Shown here piece by piece: positions 32,765 through 42,803 of a stretch of DNA of 64,000 nt. Within the stretch, counting starts at the first letter, position 1; each line of letters begins with the position of its first letter. Under the pieces are notes generated by a model that saw only the letters and a list, made by a program, of their open reading frames with translations, was not told where the DNA came from and ran no database searches. A program made the position numbers and the translations under genes. The stretch comes from Agrobacterium fabrum str. C58 (GTDB taxonomy: Bacteria; Pseudomonadota; Alphaproteobacteria; Rhizobiales; Rhizobiaceae): positions 1,176,001 to 1,240,000 of the forward strand of contig NC_003062.2 in assembly GCF_000092025.1 (NCBI RefSeq), in the 5' to 3' direction.

Positions 32765-34186
32765 TCAGTTACGCAGCGAAATTTCCAGAAGCTCCGTATC
32801 GGCAAGCGGTTCCACCCAGGCCTCATAGGTGCCGACGGGCGAGAAGCCCATCATCTGGTAAAGCTGCAATGCGCGCGGATGGTCGAGCGTATTCGTGGTC
32901 ACCGTCACCCGCTGCGGGTTGTCCTGCCAGGCGGCGTAAAGCGCCTGCAGAAGGAACCATTTGCCGACGCCCGCGCCGATCGCCTCTTCGAGCAGCCCGA
33001 AATAGGAAAGCTCGGTCACTTCGTCGCTCGCCTTGTTCAGTTCGAAGAAACCGGCGGGCGCGCCGTTCATATAGAGAACCGTGACGCTGTTTTTCGGATC
33101 GCGCAGGATGGCGGAAAGCTCGGCATCGCTCATGCGCATGCGCTTCTGCCAATGCCAGCGTTTCCCCACCCGCCAGTAGAGATAGCGGTAGAAGTGCAGG
33201 GGGATATTATTGACCCGCATCAGCGCCGTCTGGAGGTTGACCGGGATCGGCAGGCTGACCTTTGGCGGTGCGGTCATTTCCAGCTGTGTCACATGCGCCT
33301 TCAGCGGGCCATGGGAAATGACGGGCAGGGGATCGGCAGCGCCGGTGACGACGGGCGTATCTTCGAGCCCACCCCATTCCGACCACGAGCCGTCATAGAG
33401 CGAGTTATCGTGATGACCGAGCGATTCCAGTGCCAGCGTAACGACGGCGGCGGTGACGCCCGAGCCACAGCTTGTCACCACTGGCTTGGAAAGATCGATG
33501 CCGGCATCGGTGACCATCTTGCGTATGGCGGTCAGATCCTTGAAGTGACCGTTGTCGGAAAAGGCCATCGCCGGCAGGCTGCGCGCGCCGGGCATGTGGC
33601 CGGAGCGCATGCCGGCACGCGGCTCGGCCTCGTCGCCGGTGAAACGTCCGGCACCCCGGGCATCGGCAATCTGCTTTTCACCGCTATCGACGATGCCGCG
33701 CATGGTCGATAGCGAGGTCACGCGCTTGTCGTTGAAATCGGGTGTGAAGGTGGCGGGTTCGATCTCCGGTGTGCCGGTTTCAAGCGGCCGGCCTTCGCGC
33801 TTCCAGCCGTCGAGGCCGCCATCCAGCACATAGGCCTTGCGCACGCCCATCACCCGCAGCATCCACCACACACGCGGCGCGGAGAAGAAACCGGGGCCGT
33901 CATAGACCACGATCGTATCATTCTCGCTAAGACCAAGTTCGCCGGCCTCTTGCGCGAAGAATTCCGGCGAGGGCAGGGAATGCGGCAGGCCGGTCGTGTG
34001 ATCGGCGATCTTGTCCTGGTCGAAGAACACGGCACCCGGCAGGTGGCCGGCGGCATATTCCTCCGCGCCGTTGCGCTTGTGCGCCGGAAGATACCAGGAC
34101 GCATCAACGACACGAAACCCGGCCGTGCCGAGTTGTTTTTCCACCCAGTCCGCCGAAACGACGAAACGGCTCTTATCCGTGCTCAC
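32765..34186 (-). CDS. sseA: 3-mercaptopyruvate sulfurtransferase fused to GNAT acetyltransferase
   Basis: A 473-residue fusion. Residues 1-284 are a two-domain rhodanese of the SseA type with active Cys in CGSGVTA (about residue 240), moving sulfur from 3-mercaptopyruvate to thiol acceptors. Residues about 300-473 are a GNAT domain with the acetyl-CoA loop and helix AGVGKWFLLQALYAA and the end NTLDHPRALQLYQMMGFSPV. SseA alone is usually about 280 residues. No stop or frameshift lies between. Third gene of cysK-alaX-sseA on the minus strand. Confidence 0.88.
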   Translation of the reverse strand: MSTDKSRFVVSADWVEKQLGTAGFRVVDASWYLPAHKRNGAEEYAAGHLPGAVFFDQDKIADHTTGLPHSLPSPEFFAQEAGELGLSENDTIVVYDGPGFFSAPRVWWMLRVMGVRKAYVLDGGLDGWKREGRPLETGTPEIEPATFTPDFNDKRVTSLSTMRGIVDSGEKQIADARGAGRFTGDEAEPRAGMRSGHMPGARSLPAMAFSDNGHFKDLTAIRKMVTDAGIDLSKPVVTSCGSGVTAAVVTLALESLGHHDNSLYDGSWSEWGGLEDTPVVTGAADPLPVISHGPLKAHVTQLEMTAPPKVSLPIPVNLQTALMRVNNIPLHFYRYLYWRVGKRWHWQKRMRMSDAELSAILRDPKNSVTVLYMNGAPAGFFELNKASDEVTELSYFGLLEEAIGAGVGKWFLLQALYAAWQDNPQRVTVTTNTLDHPRALQLYQMMGFSPVGTYEAWVEPLADTELLEISLRN

Positions 34187-34202
34187 GATGTCTCTCCTGA
34201 TT

Positions 34203-34940
34203 TCAGGCAGCAGCTTCAGGCGCGCCGAAACGAATGCGGAACCGCCTGTTCTCCTTGCCCTTCTTTTCTATCTTGGCAATGTGAATATCGCCCACTTCCT
34301 GCGTTTCGGAAACATGGGTTCCGCCGCAGGGCTGGCTGTCGATGCTGGAATTCTCGCCGATGCAGACGAGGCTGACCCGGCCGAGGCCCATTGGCGGGCG
34401 CACATTCTTGGATTTGACGATGCCCGGATTGGCCTGCAACTCCTCGTCGCTGATCCATTGCAGGAAGACGGGATGGTTGGCTTTCACCAGCTCCATCAGC
34501 TTTGCCGTCACTTCATCCTTTTCGATGGTCTCCGACATGTCGAAATCGACACGCGATTCGTCCTCGCCGACCGCCGCACCGGTGATCGGCCACTGGCAGA
34601 CAACAGAGAGTAAATGGCAGGCAGTGTGCATGCGCATCAGCTTGTAGCGACGCGGCCAGTCCACATGCAGGGTCAGCTTCTCGCCGATCTCGGGGGAAGG
34701 CTGGCCTTCGAGTGGCACATGGACGATCACGCTCTTGTCGGCACCATTTTTCGTGACGCCGAGCTCGATGCGAGATCCGTCAGCCCTTTCGAGAAAGCCG
34801 CTATCGCCGGGCTGGCCGCCGGATGTGGCGTAAAAGCAGGTCTGGTCCAGTTCGATGCCGCCATCCTCATGCACCGCCGTGACGATCGCTTCTGCGGTAG
34901 AAAGATAAAAATCGTCACGGAACAGGGCATTCACAGGCAT
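34203..34940 (-). CDS. Alanyl-tRNA editing protein (AlaX type)
   Basis: A 245-residue free-standing editing domain that hydrolyses Ser- or Gly-tRNA(Ala). Zinc ligands are visible as HTACH (about 105-109) and CGGTH (about 208-212), plus the N-terminal CFYATSGGQPGD loop shared with AlaRS. It lies 16 bp before sseA and 12 bp after cysK, an operon with sulfur amino acid genes. Confidence 0.92.
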   Translation of the reverse strand: MPVNALFRDDFYLSTAEAIVTAVHEDGGIELDQTCFYATSGGQPGDSGFLERADGSRIELGVTKNGADKSVIVHVPLEGQPSPEIGEKLTLHVDWPRRYKLMRMHTACHLLSVVCQWPITGAAVGEDESRVDFDMSETIEKDEVTAKLMELVKANHPVFLQWISDEELQANPGIVKSKNVRPPMGLGRVSLVCIGENSSIDSQPCGGTHVSETQEVGDIHIAKIEKKGKENRRFRIRFGAPEAAA

Positions 34941-34952
34941 TTCGGCATGTCC

Positions 34953-35990
34953 TCAAACGGTTTCGTAGGGAACCGGAATCTCGCTCTTGGTCGCCAGCCA
35001 CTGCGGCACGGGAAGCCCCTTGGAGCGCAGGAAATCCGGATTGAAGAGCTTCGACTGATAACGATTACCGTAGTCGCACAGTATCGTCACGATTGTATGC
35101 CCCGGACCGAGCTCACGGGCAAGGCGGATTGCGCCGGCAATGTTGATGCCGGAAGAACCGCCGAGGCACAGGCCTTCTTTCGTGACCAGATCGAACAGCA
35201 CCGGCAGCGCTTCCGCGTCCGAAATACGATAGGAGAAATCCGGTGCGAACCCTTCCAGATTGGCGGTGATGCGCCCCTGTCCGATGCCTTCGGTAATGGA
35301 GGAGCCTTCGGACTTCAGGACGCCGTGTTTGTAAAATTCATAAAGGGCGGCACCTTCAGGGTCGGCAAGACCGATCTTGATGTCGGGATTGAAATCGCGC
35401 AGGCCGTCGGCGACGCCGGCCAGTGTTCCGCCGGAACCGACCGAGCATATGAAGCCATCGACCTTGCCGTCCGTCTGGTCCCAGATCTCAGGCGCGGTCG
35501 TCTCGATATGCGCCTGACGGTTGGCGATATTGTCGAACTGGTTGGCCCAGATCGCGCCGTTTTCATCCGTGGCGGCGAGCTGTTTTGCAAGCCGGCCGGA
35601 GACCTTTACGTAATTGTTCGGATTGGAATAAGGCGCGGCCGGTACTTCGACCAGCTTGGCGCCGAGAAGCTTCAGCGCGTCCTTCTTCTCCTGGCTCTGC
35701 GTCTCGGGAATGACGATCACCGTCTTGTAGCCGAGCGCATTGGCGACCAGCGACAGGCCGATGCCGGTATTTCCGGCCGTGCCTTCCACGATGGTGCCGC
35801 CCGGGCGCAATTGGCCGCGCCGTTCGGCGTCGCGGATGATGTAGAGCGCTGCACGATCCTTCACCGACTGGCCGGGATTGAGGAATTCCGCCTTGCCGAG
35901 GATTTCACACCCCGTCGCTTCAGAGGCAGCCTTCAGACGGATGAGCGGCGTGTTGCCGATTGCACTGAGCGCAGAGGAATGAATGGTCAT
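34953..35990 (-). CDS. Cysteine synthase (O-acetylserine sulfhydrylase, CysK type)
   Basis: A 345-residue PLP enzyme that makes cysteine from O-acetylserine and sulfide. PLP lysine in PGQSVKDRAA (about 44), substrate loop EGTAGNTGIG, and the glycine-rich GSGGTLAG loop. First gene of the three-gene minus-strand operon. The family is sure; cystathionine beta-synthase-like or CysK2-type substrates cannot be excluded. Confidence 0.9.
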   Translation of the reverse strand: MTIHSSALSAIGNTPLIRLKAASEATGCEILGKAEFLNPGQSVKDRAALYIIRDAERRGQLRPGGTIVEGTAGNTGIGLSLVANALGYKTVIVIPETQSQEKKDALKLLGAKLVEVPAAPYSNPNNYVKVSGRLAKQLAATDENGAIWANQFDNIANRQAHIETTAPEIWDQTDGKVDGFICSVGSGGTLAGVADGLRDFNPDIKIGLADPEGAALYEFYKHGVLKSEGSSITEGIGQGRITANLEGFAPDFSYRISDAEALPVLFDLVTKEGLCLGGSSGINIAGAIRLARELGPGHTIVTILCDYGNRYQSKLFNPDFLRSKGLPVPQWLATKSEIPVPYETV

Positions 35991-36112
35991 GATCGAGCCT
36001 TCTTGTCTGAGCGGAAATTAGGTGCCGTTATGTCCTGTTACAACCGCCTCAAGGCAAGAAATTATCTTCCCGGCTCGGGCTTAGCCACGCAAAATTTTGC
36101 CGATACCCAGTT

Positions 36113-37552
36113 TTATGTGGTCTTCTTCACTGCGGCATAGGCGGCAAGCGCTCTTTCCCGCGCTTTTCCATGGTCAACGATCGGTAGCGGATAGGTCTTG
36201 CCGAGTTCGACGCCCGCCTTTTTCAGCGCATCTTTGGGCGCTTCGAACGGCTTGTGGATGTATTTCCGCTCGAGCTTTTCAAGCTCGGGCACGAACCTGC
36301 GCACATAATCCCCATCGCCGTCGAATTTCTCTCCCTGCAATATGGGGTTGAAGATGCGGAAGAACGGCGAGGCGTCCGCCCCTGAACCTGCCACCCATTG
36401 CCAGTTGGCGGCATTGGACGCCGGGTCCGCATCGACGAGCGTATCGCGAAACCACTTCTCGCCCTTCCGCCAGTCGATCAGCAGATGTTTGATGAGGAAG
36501 GACGCCACGATCATGCGCACCCGGTTATGCATGGTGCCATGTTGCCACAATTGCCGCATGCCGGCATCGACGATCGGGTAACCCGTCATGCCGCGCGTCC
36601 AGGCCTTGAAGGATTTTTCATCGTCCCGCCAGGAAAAGGCGTCGAAACTGTCGTTCCAGTTCTTTTCGCCCAGCTCCGGGAAATGGAACAGCAAATGGTA
36701 GCAGAATTCCCGCCAGACGATTTCCTTGCGGAAACGGCTGATATCATTGGAGGCGATATGTCGCGAAAGCCCTTTCGTGGCGTGCCAGACGGCCGCCGGC
36801 GATATCTCACCCGCGGCAAGATGCGGTGAAAGCAGCGACGTCGCGGGTTTTGCCGGAAAATCCCGGCCTTCTTCATAACCTTTCAGGGCGCCATCGATGA
36901 AATCATCGAGTTTGTCCAACGCACCGGTTTCGCCGGGGGTCCAGATATCGCTGAAATCCTTTGCCCAGTCCGGCTTGGTGGGTAGCAGCTTCCAGTTGGA
37001 GAGTTTCTCGGACTTCGGCCATACTTTCGGTGCTGTCAGGCTCTTTGGCGGATCCGCCGGCGCATGGGGCTCGTCGCTCCCCTCCAGCGCCCGCCAGAAG
37101 GGCGTATAGACGCGGTAAGGCCCGCCCGATTTCGTCTGCAGCCGCGATGGCTCATGCAGCAGCTGGCCGGAGAAGCTTCGAACCGTCAGCCCGTCGTCCC
37201 GGAGCTTCTGTTTGAGCGCCTTGTCGGTGGCCATGCCGGTCGGATCATAACGGCGGTTCCAGACCACGGTGTCTGCCCCGGTTTCGGATATCAGGTCACG
37301 CAGTATCCTCTCTGCATCGCCGCTTGCGAGCACGAGGCGGCCGCCGGCTTTTTCAAGCGAGGAGGAGAGAGCGGCAAGCGAATGGTGGAGCCACCATTCC
37401 TGCGCACCCCCTAAGGGACCGGCGGATTTTTCCCTGATATAGACCGGAATAACTGGCCCGCCATGCTCCACTGCGGCGAGCAAAGCAAGATTGTCAGAAA
37501 GACGCAGATCCTTGCGGAACCAGACGATGACGGGGGCGGTTTTTAGCGACAT
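36113..37552 (-). CDS. phrA: Deoxyribodipyrimidine photolyase (CPD, class III type)
   Basis: A 479-residue flavoprotein that repairs cyclobutane pyrimidine dimers with blue light. N-terminal antenna domain WFRKDLRLSDNLAL..VVWNRRYDP; C-terminal FAD domain with FRKEIVWREFCYHLLFHFPE, MHNRVRMIVASFLIKHLLIDWR and DADPASNAANWQWVAG. Length and sequence fit Agrobacterium PhrA rather than the Fe-S type PhrB. Monocistronic. Confidence 0.93.
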   Translation of the reverse strand: MSLKTAPVIVWFRKDLRLSDNLALLAAVEHGGPVIPVYIREKSAGPLGGAQEWWLHHSLAALSSSLEKAGGRLVLASGDAERILRDLISETGADTVVWNRRYDPTGMATDKALKQKLRDDGLTVRSFSGQLLHEPSRLQTKSGGPYRVYTPFWRALEGSDEPHAPADPPKSLTAPKVWPKSEKLSNWKLLPTKPDWAKDFSDIWTPGETGALDKLDDFIDGALKGYEEGRDFPAKPATSLLSPHLAAGEISPAAVWHATKGLSRHIASNDISRFRKEIVWREFCYHLLFHFPELGEKNWNDSFDAFSWRDDEKSFKAWTRGMTGYPIVDAGMRQLWQHGTMHNRVRMIVASFLIKHLLIDWRKGEKWFRDTLVDADPASNAANWQWVAGSGADASPFFRIFNPILQGEKFDGDGDYVRRFVPELEKLERKYIHKPFEAPKDALKKAGVELGKTYPLPIVDHGKARERALAAYAAVKKTT

Positions 37553-37740
37553 GAGAGGTCCCGGTTCACTTCCGCTTGAACGAGTGTTGAACCGCTTTGT
37601 TCCGCAAATCGGCTACAATGAGAAGATGGGGCACATGGTTTTTCGAGGGTTATTTTTTCGCTCTTGAAACCACAGGCGGAGGGAACCAACTGGAGGAGCC
37701 GGCGTTTGTCGCGGGTTAATGAAGCATGGAAGTGCAATCA

Positions 37741-38022
37741 ATGTTGCTGAATGATGTTAAGTGGGAAAAGCCCGTTACCATATCCCTTCAAAACGGTGCT
37801 CCCCGGATTTTCAACGGCGTTTACGAAGCCTTCGATTTTCTCCAGCACGAATGGCCTGCGCGCGGCGACAGGGCGCATGAGCAGGCGTTGCGCCTGTGCC
37901 GCGCCTCGCTGATGGGCGACGTGGCGGGTGAAATCGCCCGCACCGCCTTTGTCGCCGCCAGCCGGCAGGCGCATTGCCTGATGGAGGACAAGGCGGAGGC
38001 ACCGAATACGATCGCATCCTGA
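37741..38022 (+). CDS. DUF982 protein
   Basis: A 93-residue member of a small rhizobial family (WEKPVTISLQNGAPRIFNGV, then YEAFDFLQHEWP...CRASLMGDVAGEIARTAFVAA). Function unknown. ATG 37741 has GGAAG eight bases upstream; ATG 37726 would add five residues. Followed by a strong terminator. Confidence 0.8.
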   Translation: MLLNDVKWEKPVTISLQNGAPRIFNGVYEAFDFLQHEWPARGDRAHEQALRLCRASLMGDVAGEIARTAFVAASRQAHCLMEDKAEAPNTIAS

Positions 38023-38048
38023 GCGTATTCACGACCGATGCACTGGAA

Positions 38049-38083
38049 GGCCACCCGGCAAAATCGGGTGGCCTTATTTTTTT
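38049..38083 (+). terminator. Rho-independent terminator
   Basis: GGCCACCCG (38049-38057) pairs with CGGGTGGCC (38065-38073), followed by TTATTTTTTT. A textbook intrinsic terminator for the DUF982 gene. Confidence 0.9.
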
Positions 38084-38162
38084 GAGATAGGCTTTTGGGG
38101 AGATCAGGAAACGGGTTGTTTCGGACGCAGGATATGGCATCGTGTGCGCCCGAAAACGGATA

Positions 38163-38729
38163 ATGAATGCGATGACCAACCATTACGGCTATATTGTTTT
38201 TCCTACAGCGCTCGGCCATTGCGGCCTCGCATGGGGAAGGCGTGGCATCGCCCGTCTGCAATTGCCTAGTCCTGACGCCGGCGAAACCGAAAAGCTTCTC
38301 CTGCGACGTCTGCCGTCATCCACGATTGCGGTGCCGGAAACACGCACGCGCGAAGTGATCGCGATGATCACCCGTTATTTCGGCGGCGAGGCGATCGATT
38401 TCACCACCGTGGAGCTCGATCTGGCCGGGCAGGAGCGCTTCTTCCTCGATGTCTACGCGGTTGCGCGGCAGATCGGCTGGGGCCGCACGACGACCTATGG
38501 CGGCATCGTGAAAGACCTCGGCCTCAGCATGGAAAAAGCCCGCGATGTCGGTCAGGCCATGGCGAAAAATCCGGTGCCGCTCATCATTCCCTGCCACCGT
38601 GTTCTGGCCGCCGGCGGCAGGCTGGGCGGCTTCTCCGCACCTGGCGGAACCACCACCAAATTGCGCATGCTCGATCTTGAAAATGCCGGCCGCAGCCGCG
38701 CCGACGAAGCGCAGGGCAGCCTGTTTTAA
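38163..38729 (+). CDS. ogt: Methylated-DNA--protein-cysteine methyltransferase
   Basis: A 188-residue suicide enzyme that takes the methyl group from O6-methylguanine. Active-site IIPCHRVLAAGGRLGGFSAP with Cys at about 144, and the DNA-binding TTYGGIVKDLGLSMEKARDV segment. Standard Ogt length. ATG 38163 was taken; ATG 38172 is equally possible. Confidence 0.93.
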   Translation: MNAMTNHYGYIVFPTALGHCGLAWGRRGIARLQLPSPDAGETEKLLLRRLPSSTIAVPETRTREVIAMITRYFGGEAIDFTTVELDLAGQERFFLDVYAVARQIGWGRTTTYGGIVKDLGLSMEKARDVGQAMAKNPVPLIIPCHRVLAAGGRLGGFSAPGGTTTKLRMLDLENAGRSRADEAQGSLF

Positions 38730-38842
38730 AGCAATGACAGATCAGTGCGCATGAATAGGCGTCTGATTTTTGCCCATTTCTCGTCAAATTGTCGCTAAAT
38801 TGTCACAATACACGAGCGCCCTCTAACACAAGGGCGAGACGT

Positions 38843-39286
38843 TTGAGAGTATCCGCGTTAATTCTATCCGTTGCTTTGTCTTTTACAGTCGTTGCATCAG
38901 CCTCGGCAGGCATGCTGAACCAGGCAGAAAAATACACCGGACTGCATGAGTCCAAGAACAACAAGAGCCTCAAGAACATTCTTGGCGCAAATCCGCGCAG
39001 CACCCCCTGGTGTGGCCTTTTCCTTCATGCCGTCGCTAGCAAGGCAGGCCGGCAGTCCCCCAAATCCTTTGGATTTGCGAAATCCTGGACATCTTTCGGT
39101 TACGCCGTTCCAGTCAATCAGGCCAAACCCGGCGATGTCGTCGTCATTCGCAACGGCCGTGGTTATCATGCCGGCATTCTGAAGAGCATGAGCGGCAAGA
39201 CGGCCCAGATCCTCGGCGGCAACCAGTCCGGCCGAGTGCAGGTCTCCAATTTCAACCGCAAGGCCATCGTTTCCGTCCGTCGCTGA
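38843..39286 (+). CDS. Exported TIGR02594-type (NlpC/P60-like) protein
   Basis: A 147-residue protein with a signal peptide (RVSALILSVALSFTVVASAS). The TIGR02594 pattern is visible: NPRSTPWCGLFLHAVASKAG (candidate active Cys), AKSWTSFGYAVPVNQAKPGD and GRGYHAGILKSMSGKTAQIL (candidate His). Such proteins are thought to cleave cell-wall amide bonds. The start is TTG 38843, behind GGGCGAG. Confidence 0.75.
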   Translation: MRVSALILSVALSFTVVASASAGMLNQAEKYTGLHESKNNKSLKNILGANPRSTPWCGLFLHAVASKAGRQSPKSFGFAKSWTSFGYAVPVNQAKPGDVVVIRNGRGYHAGILKSMSGKTAQILGGNQSGRVQVSNFNRKAIVSVRR

Positions 39287-39304
39287 CGACGAGACAGTCT
39301 GATA

Positions 39305-40155
<851 letters not shown>

Positions 40156-40301
40156 TCGTCTGACCGGCGTTTGACTGGGCAGAGACAAAGATCCCCGGGT
40201 AGGATCGGACAAATTGCGGCTGTGCGGCGTGTTCACCGAGATATGCGCAGCCGGCGTCTTGGCCGACAGTCACGCAGTTCCTGCCGCGAAGCGCATGTAT
40301 C

Positions 40302-40330
40302 GTTTGGCCGGTCACTTGGGCCGGCCAAAC
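40302..40330. terminator. Hairpin between convergent genes
   Basis: GTTTGGCCGG (40302-40311) pairs with CCGGCCAAAC (40321-40330), loop of 9. It lies 15 bases beyond the end of the lipoprotein gene on the minus strand and after the DUF2934 gene on the plus strand. Confidence 0.65.
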
Positions 40331-40344
40331 TAATGTTGCGGTCG

Positions 40345-40611
40345 TTAACGGACAATCACGCCGTACATCTGAGTGTCAGAGGGCCCGCGGGGACGGTAAC
40401 GATAATCACCGCGGTAATCTCGGCGATCGCGCCATTCTCTCTGGTGTCGCCAGTCTCGGCGGTCATAGTCGCGATAATATCTGTCTCGATCATAGGAACG
40501 ATAAGAGATGCCAGACGAGTAATACCCGCCCGTCCGGTATCCACTGTCGTCAACGCATCCGCTCAGGATGCCAACTGATACAAGGCAGATTGCTGCGGTT
40601 AGAAGCTTCAT
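40345..40611 (-). CDS. Small Arg/Tyr/Asp-rich lipoprotein
   Basis: An 88-residue protein with a lipoprotein signal (MKLLTAAICLVSVGILSGCV; lipobox LSGC). The mature part is a low-complexity run of Arg, Tyr and Asp (YDRDRYYRDYDRRDWRHQRE). The start was set at ATG 40611 (GGAGACGAG upstream) rather than an upstream Met. Envelope role unknown. Confidence 0.7.
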   Translation of the reverse strand: MKLLTAAICLVSVGILSGCVDDSGYRTGGYYSSGISYRSYDRDRYYRDYDRRDWRHQREWRDRRDYRGDYRYRPRGPSDTQMYGVIVR

Positions 40612-40797
40612 GATCTCGTCTCCCAATGAGCGACTTTAACGCGCCCTGATCTGCTCAGTTCCATTGCCCTGAGAGTGGGACTGTCGTGCTGAACCGCGGC
40701 TGAACAAATTTACTTCCGCGATTAGCGCAACACAGCGCCATAACCACAATCAGGAGGACAACATGGCTCGGGAACGCTTTCCTCCGTTCTCGACCCT

Positions 40798-40926
40798 ATG
40801 TTAGGCGAGGAGGGCGGCTGGTCTATGCCAAACCGGCCCGCGGTTGTTGCGGAGCATATGAAGGCAATGATGCTGGAAAAGGTCACCAGAAATCTACCGC
40901 CGGTCCTGCCAGATACCGCGCAATGA
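40798..40926 (+). CDS. Possible small or broken gene, unknown
   Basis: ATG 40798 to TGA 40926 encodes 42 residues (MLGEEGGWSMPNRPAVVAEH, then MKAMMLEKVTRNLPPVLPDT, AQ). A strong AGGAGG lies instead before ATG 40763, whose frame (MARERFPPFSTLC) stops at 40804 and overlaps this one. The two frames may be one gene broken by a frameshift. The rest of 40612-41121 shows nothing I can support. Confidence 0.3.
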   Translation: MLGEEGGWSMPNRPAVVAEHMKAMMLEKVTRNLPPVLPDTAQ

Positions 40927-41121
40927 ATCTTTCAGCACCTATTTTGAAACATCTTCCGACTTCGTCCGTTTCCCACGTGTAAACGGAAATGTAGCCAAAA
41001 AGTATCTGAAATAGCAGCAACAGGATTGGTGAAAGACACCGTCTCGCGAGTATGTGCTAGGTCAGTGGATTATTGCGATGGGATAATGAGCGGTATGTTA
41101 CTTTTCTCATTCGTAGAAAAG

Positions 41122-41196
41122 TGGCTCCCCGGGCCGGATTCGAACCGGCGACCTGTCGATTAACAGTCGAATGCTCTACCGCTGAGCTACCAGGGA
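41122..41196 (-). tRNA. tRNA-Asn(GUU)
   Basis: The minus strand folds as a 75-base tRNA: acceptor TCCCTGG.. closing with CCGGGGA, D arm AGCTCAGCGGTAGAGC, anticodon loop CTGTTAA (GTT), T arm CGCCGGTTCGAATCCGGC and encoded CCA (41122-41124). Confidence 0.96.
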
Positions 41197-41372
41197 ACGT
41201 ACGCCGCTTGGCGCGGTGTGAGCGGGGTAATACAAATGCTTTTCCGATTTGCCAAGCGGTTTTTTCAAAAAAAACGCATTCCTCTTGTTTTATATCGCCG
41301 GAGCCCCGATTTTCCGGGCTTATCGGCACTGAAAAAATTATCCACAGGCCAGATCAAAAAGGGCAGCAGGGA

Positions 41373-41645
41373 ATGAAATTCGGTATGGACCACAGGACGG
41401 GTCGCCTCAACGTCGGAAAATGGAGCCTTGCCATGCCGCGCTCGCGCGTCGGCAGGATCGCCACCGGTTCCGCTCTGGTGGTTGGCGGAACACTTGGGTT
41501 TTTGCCGATTCTCGGTTTCTGGATGATTCCGCTCGGTCTCGTCGTGCTCTCCCATGATCTGCCGGCGGTGCGCCGCAGGCGGCGGCGGCTGACGGTGTGG
41601 TGGGCATCGCGGCAGAACCGCGAGACCCGCAACAGGGACCGCTGA
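41373..41645 (+). CDS. Small membrane protein, unknown
   Basis: A 90-residue protein with one hydrophobic hairpin (RIATGSALVVGGTLGFLPIL then GFWMIPLGLVVLSHDLP) followed by an arginine-rich tail (AVRRRRRRLTVWW). It is convergent with exoD, six bases apart. A hypothetical family common in rhizobia; no function known. Confidence 0.6.
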   Translation: MKFGMDHRTGRLNVGKWSLAMPRSRVGRIATGSALVVGGTLGFLPILGFWMIPLGLVVLSHDLPAVRRRRRRLTVWWASRQNRETRNRDR

Positions 41646-41650
41646 AGGGC

Positions 41651-42295
41651 TTAGCTGCCGATAGAGCTGCTGATGCCCTGTCCGGCCCAGAAGGCGGCAT
41701 AGGCCAGCGCGGTAAAATAAATCGCCGTCAGTCCAAGAAACAGATAACCGCCGAGCACGGTGACGCCATCCCTCTGGATCATCCCGGCGGACAAAAGCAG
41801 GATCGCGACACCCGGCAATGTGTTGGAAAAGGGAATAAAGCCAAGCGGCATCATCAACAGCACGCCCGCCGTCATCAGCGCGAGCCCGTTTATCCGGTTT
41901 GTGACGACGCCCGTCGTCAGGGCTGGAATGCGCGGGCGGATATAACCATCGAGCTTGGAGACGATTGCGACGCCTTTCTGCAACGCCGGAACAAGCTTTG
42001 CTGTTTCCATCTGGCGGTCGAGAATTTTTGCCGGCAGCCATGGCAGGCGGTTCAGCGTGATTGCCAGGCTGACAAGGATGATTGCCGCACCAAAGACCGT
42101 GCTGACGCCCGGAATGGAAACCGGAATGAGAAATGGCAGCGACGCGATCGCGCAGATAAGCAAAAGGCCCTGTTCGCCGATCGCTTCCATCAACTCGCGC
42201 AACGTGATCGTCTGGCCCTGCAGTTTTGCTATCAGCTTTTCAAGCGTCGTGCTGAGCTTTTCAGACGTGTCAGTGAATGCGAATTCGTTCGTCAT
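41651..42295 (-). CDS. exoD: ExoD-family membrane protein
   Basis: A 214-residue inner-membrane protein with several helices and the ExoD pattern GEQGLLLICAIASLPFLIPV, IPGVSTVFGAAIILVSL, LPWLPAKI. In Sinorhizobium exoD affects exopolysaccharide, alkali tolerance and nodule invasion. It is not near other exo genes, so its role here is by family only. Confidence 0.88.
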   Translation of the reverse strand: MTNEFAFTDTSEKLSTTLEKLIAKLQGQTITLRELMEAIGEQGLLLICAIASLPFLIPVSIPGVSTVFGAAIILVSLAITLNRLPWLPAKILDRQMETAKLVPALQKGVAIVSKLDGYIRPRIPALTTGVVTNRINGLALMTAGVLLMMPLGFIPFSNTLPGVAILLLSAGMIQRDGVTVLGGYLFLGLTAIYFTALAYAAFWAGQGISSSIGS

Positions 42296-42406
42296 GCGAC
42301 TTCCCGGGAGTTGTTTTACCTCCGGGGTTGATAACATTCATCCGGCCCGATGCCTATCACCGATAGAAACGCAGCCTTCACATTTGGTCGAGTGATCCCG
42401 GTAAGA

Positions 42407-42508
42407 TCAGTGCGAAACCCAGCTGCTGTAGGCGCCTGCGAGAAGAACCACCAGCAGTATGACAAGTATGACCGGATTGATTGATGTAACGAAGCTTACA
42501 TATTCCAT
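42407..42508 (-). CDS. 33-residue single-pass membrane peptide
   Basis: ATG 42508 to TGA 42407 encodes MEYVSFVTSINPVILVILLV then VLLAGAYSSWVSH. A very strong ribosome-binding site GAGGAGGAAG lies 6 bases upstream. One transmembrane segment fills most of the peptide. No family recognised. Confidence 0.55.
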   Translation of the reverse strand: MEYVSFVTSINPVILVILLVVLLAGAYSSWVSH

Positions 42509-42803
42509 GATAACTTCCTCCTCATTCCTCCACCTCTCATTCTACAGCAAAAGGGCGAGTTAATCTACCGCAGGCTGAAATTTCGCATTGCAGCAACCGG
42601 CTTTGCTGGGAGCTGGAAATGCTTGGCTTTATGATTTTTTGCGATGCAAAAATAAATCTTCCAACATTTGCCATTCTGTTGCGTTGTGTCTAATCCTCAT
42701 CCGCAAGCCGGGCGCGTTGGCCTTCGGTTTGCGATCGACAAGCCGCGTGAAGCACCACCGATATGCCTGCCTCCCTTCGCAACATTCTTTCCGGGGACAC
42801 GAA

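Noticed and set aside
34614..36140. A 508-codon plus-strand open frame
   Set aside because: Antisense to the alaX and cysK genes; no ribosome-binding site and no recognised domain.
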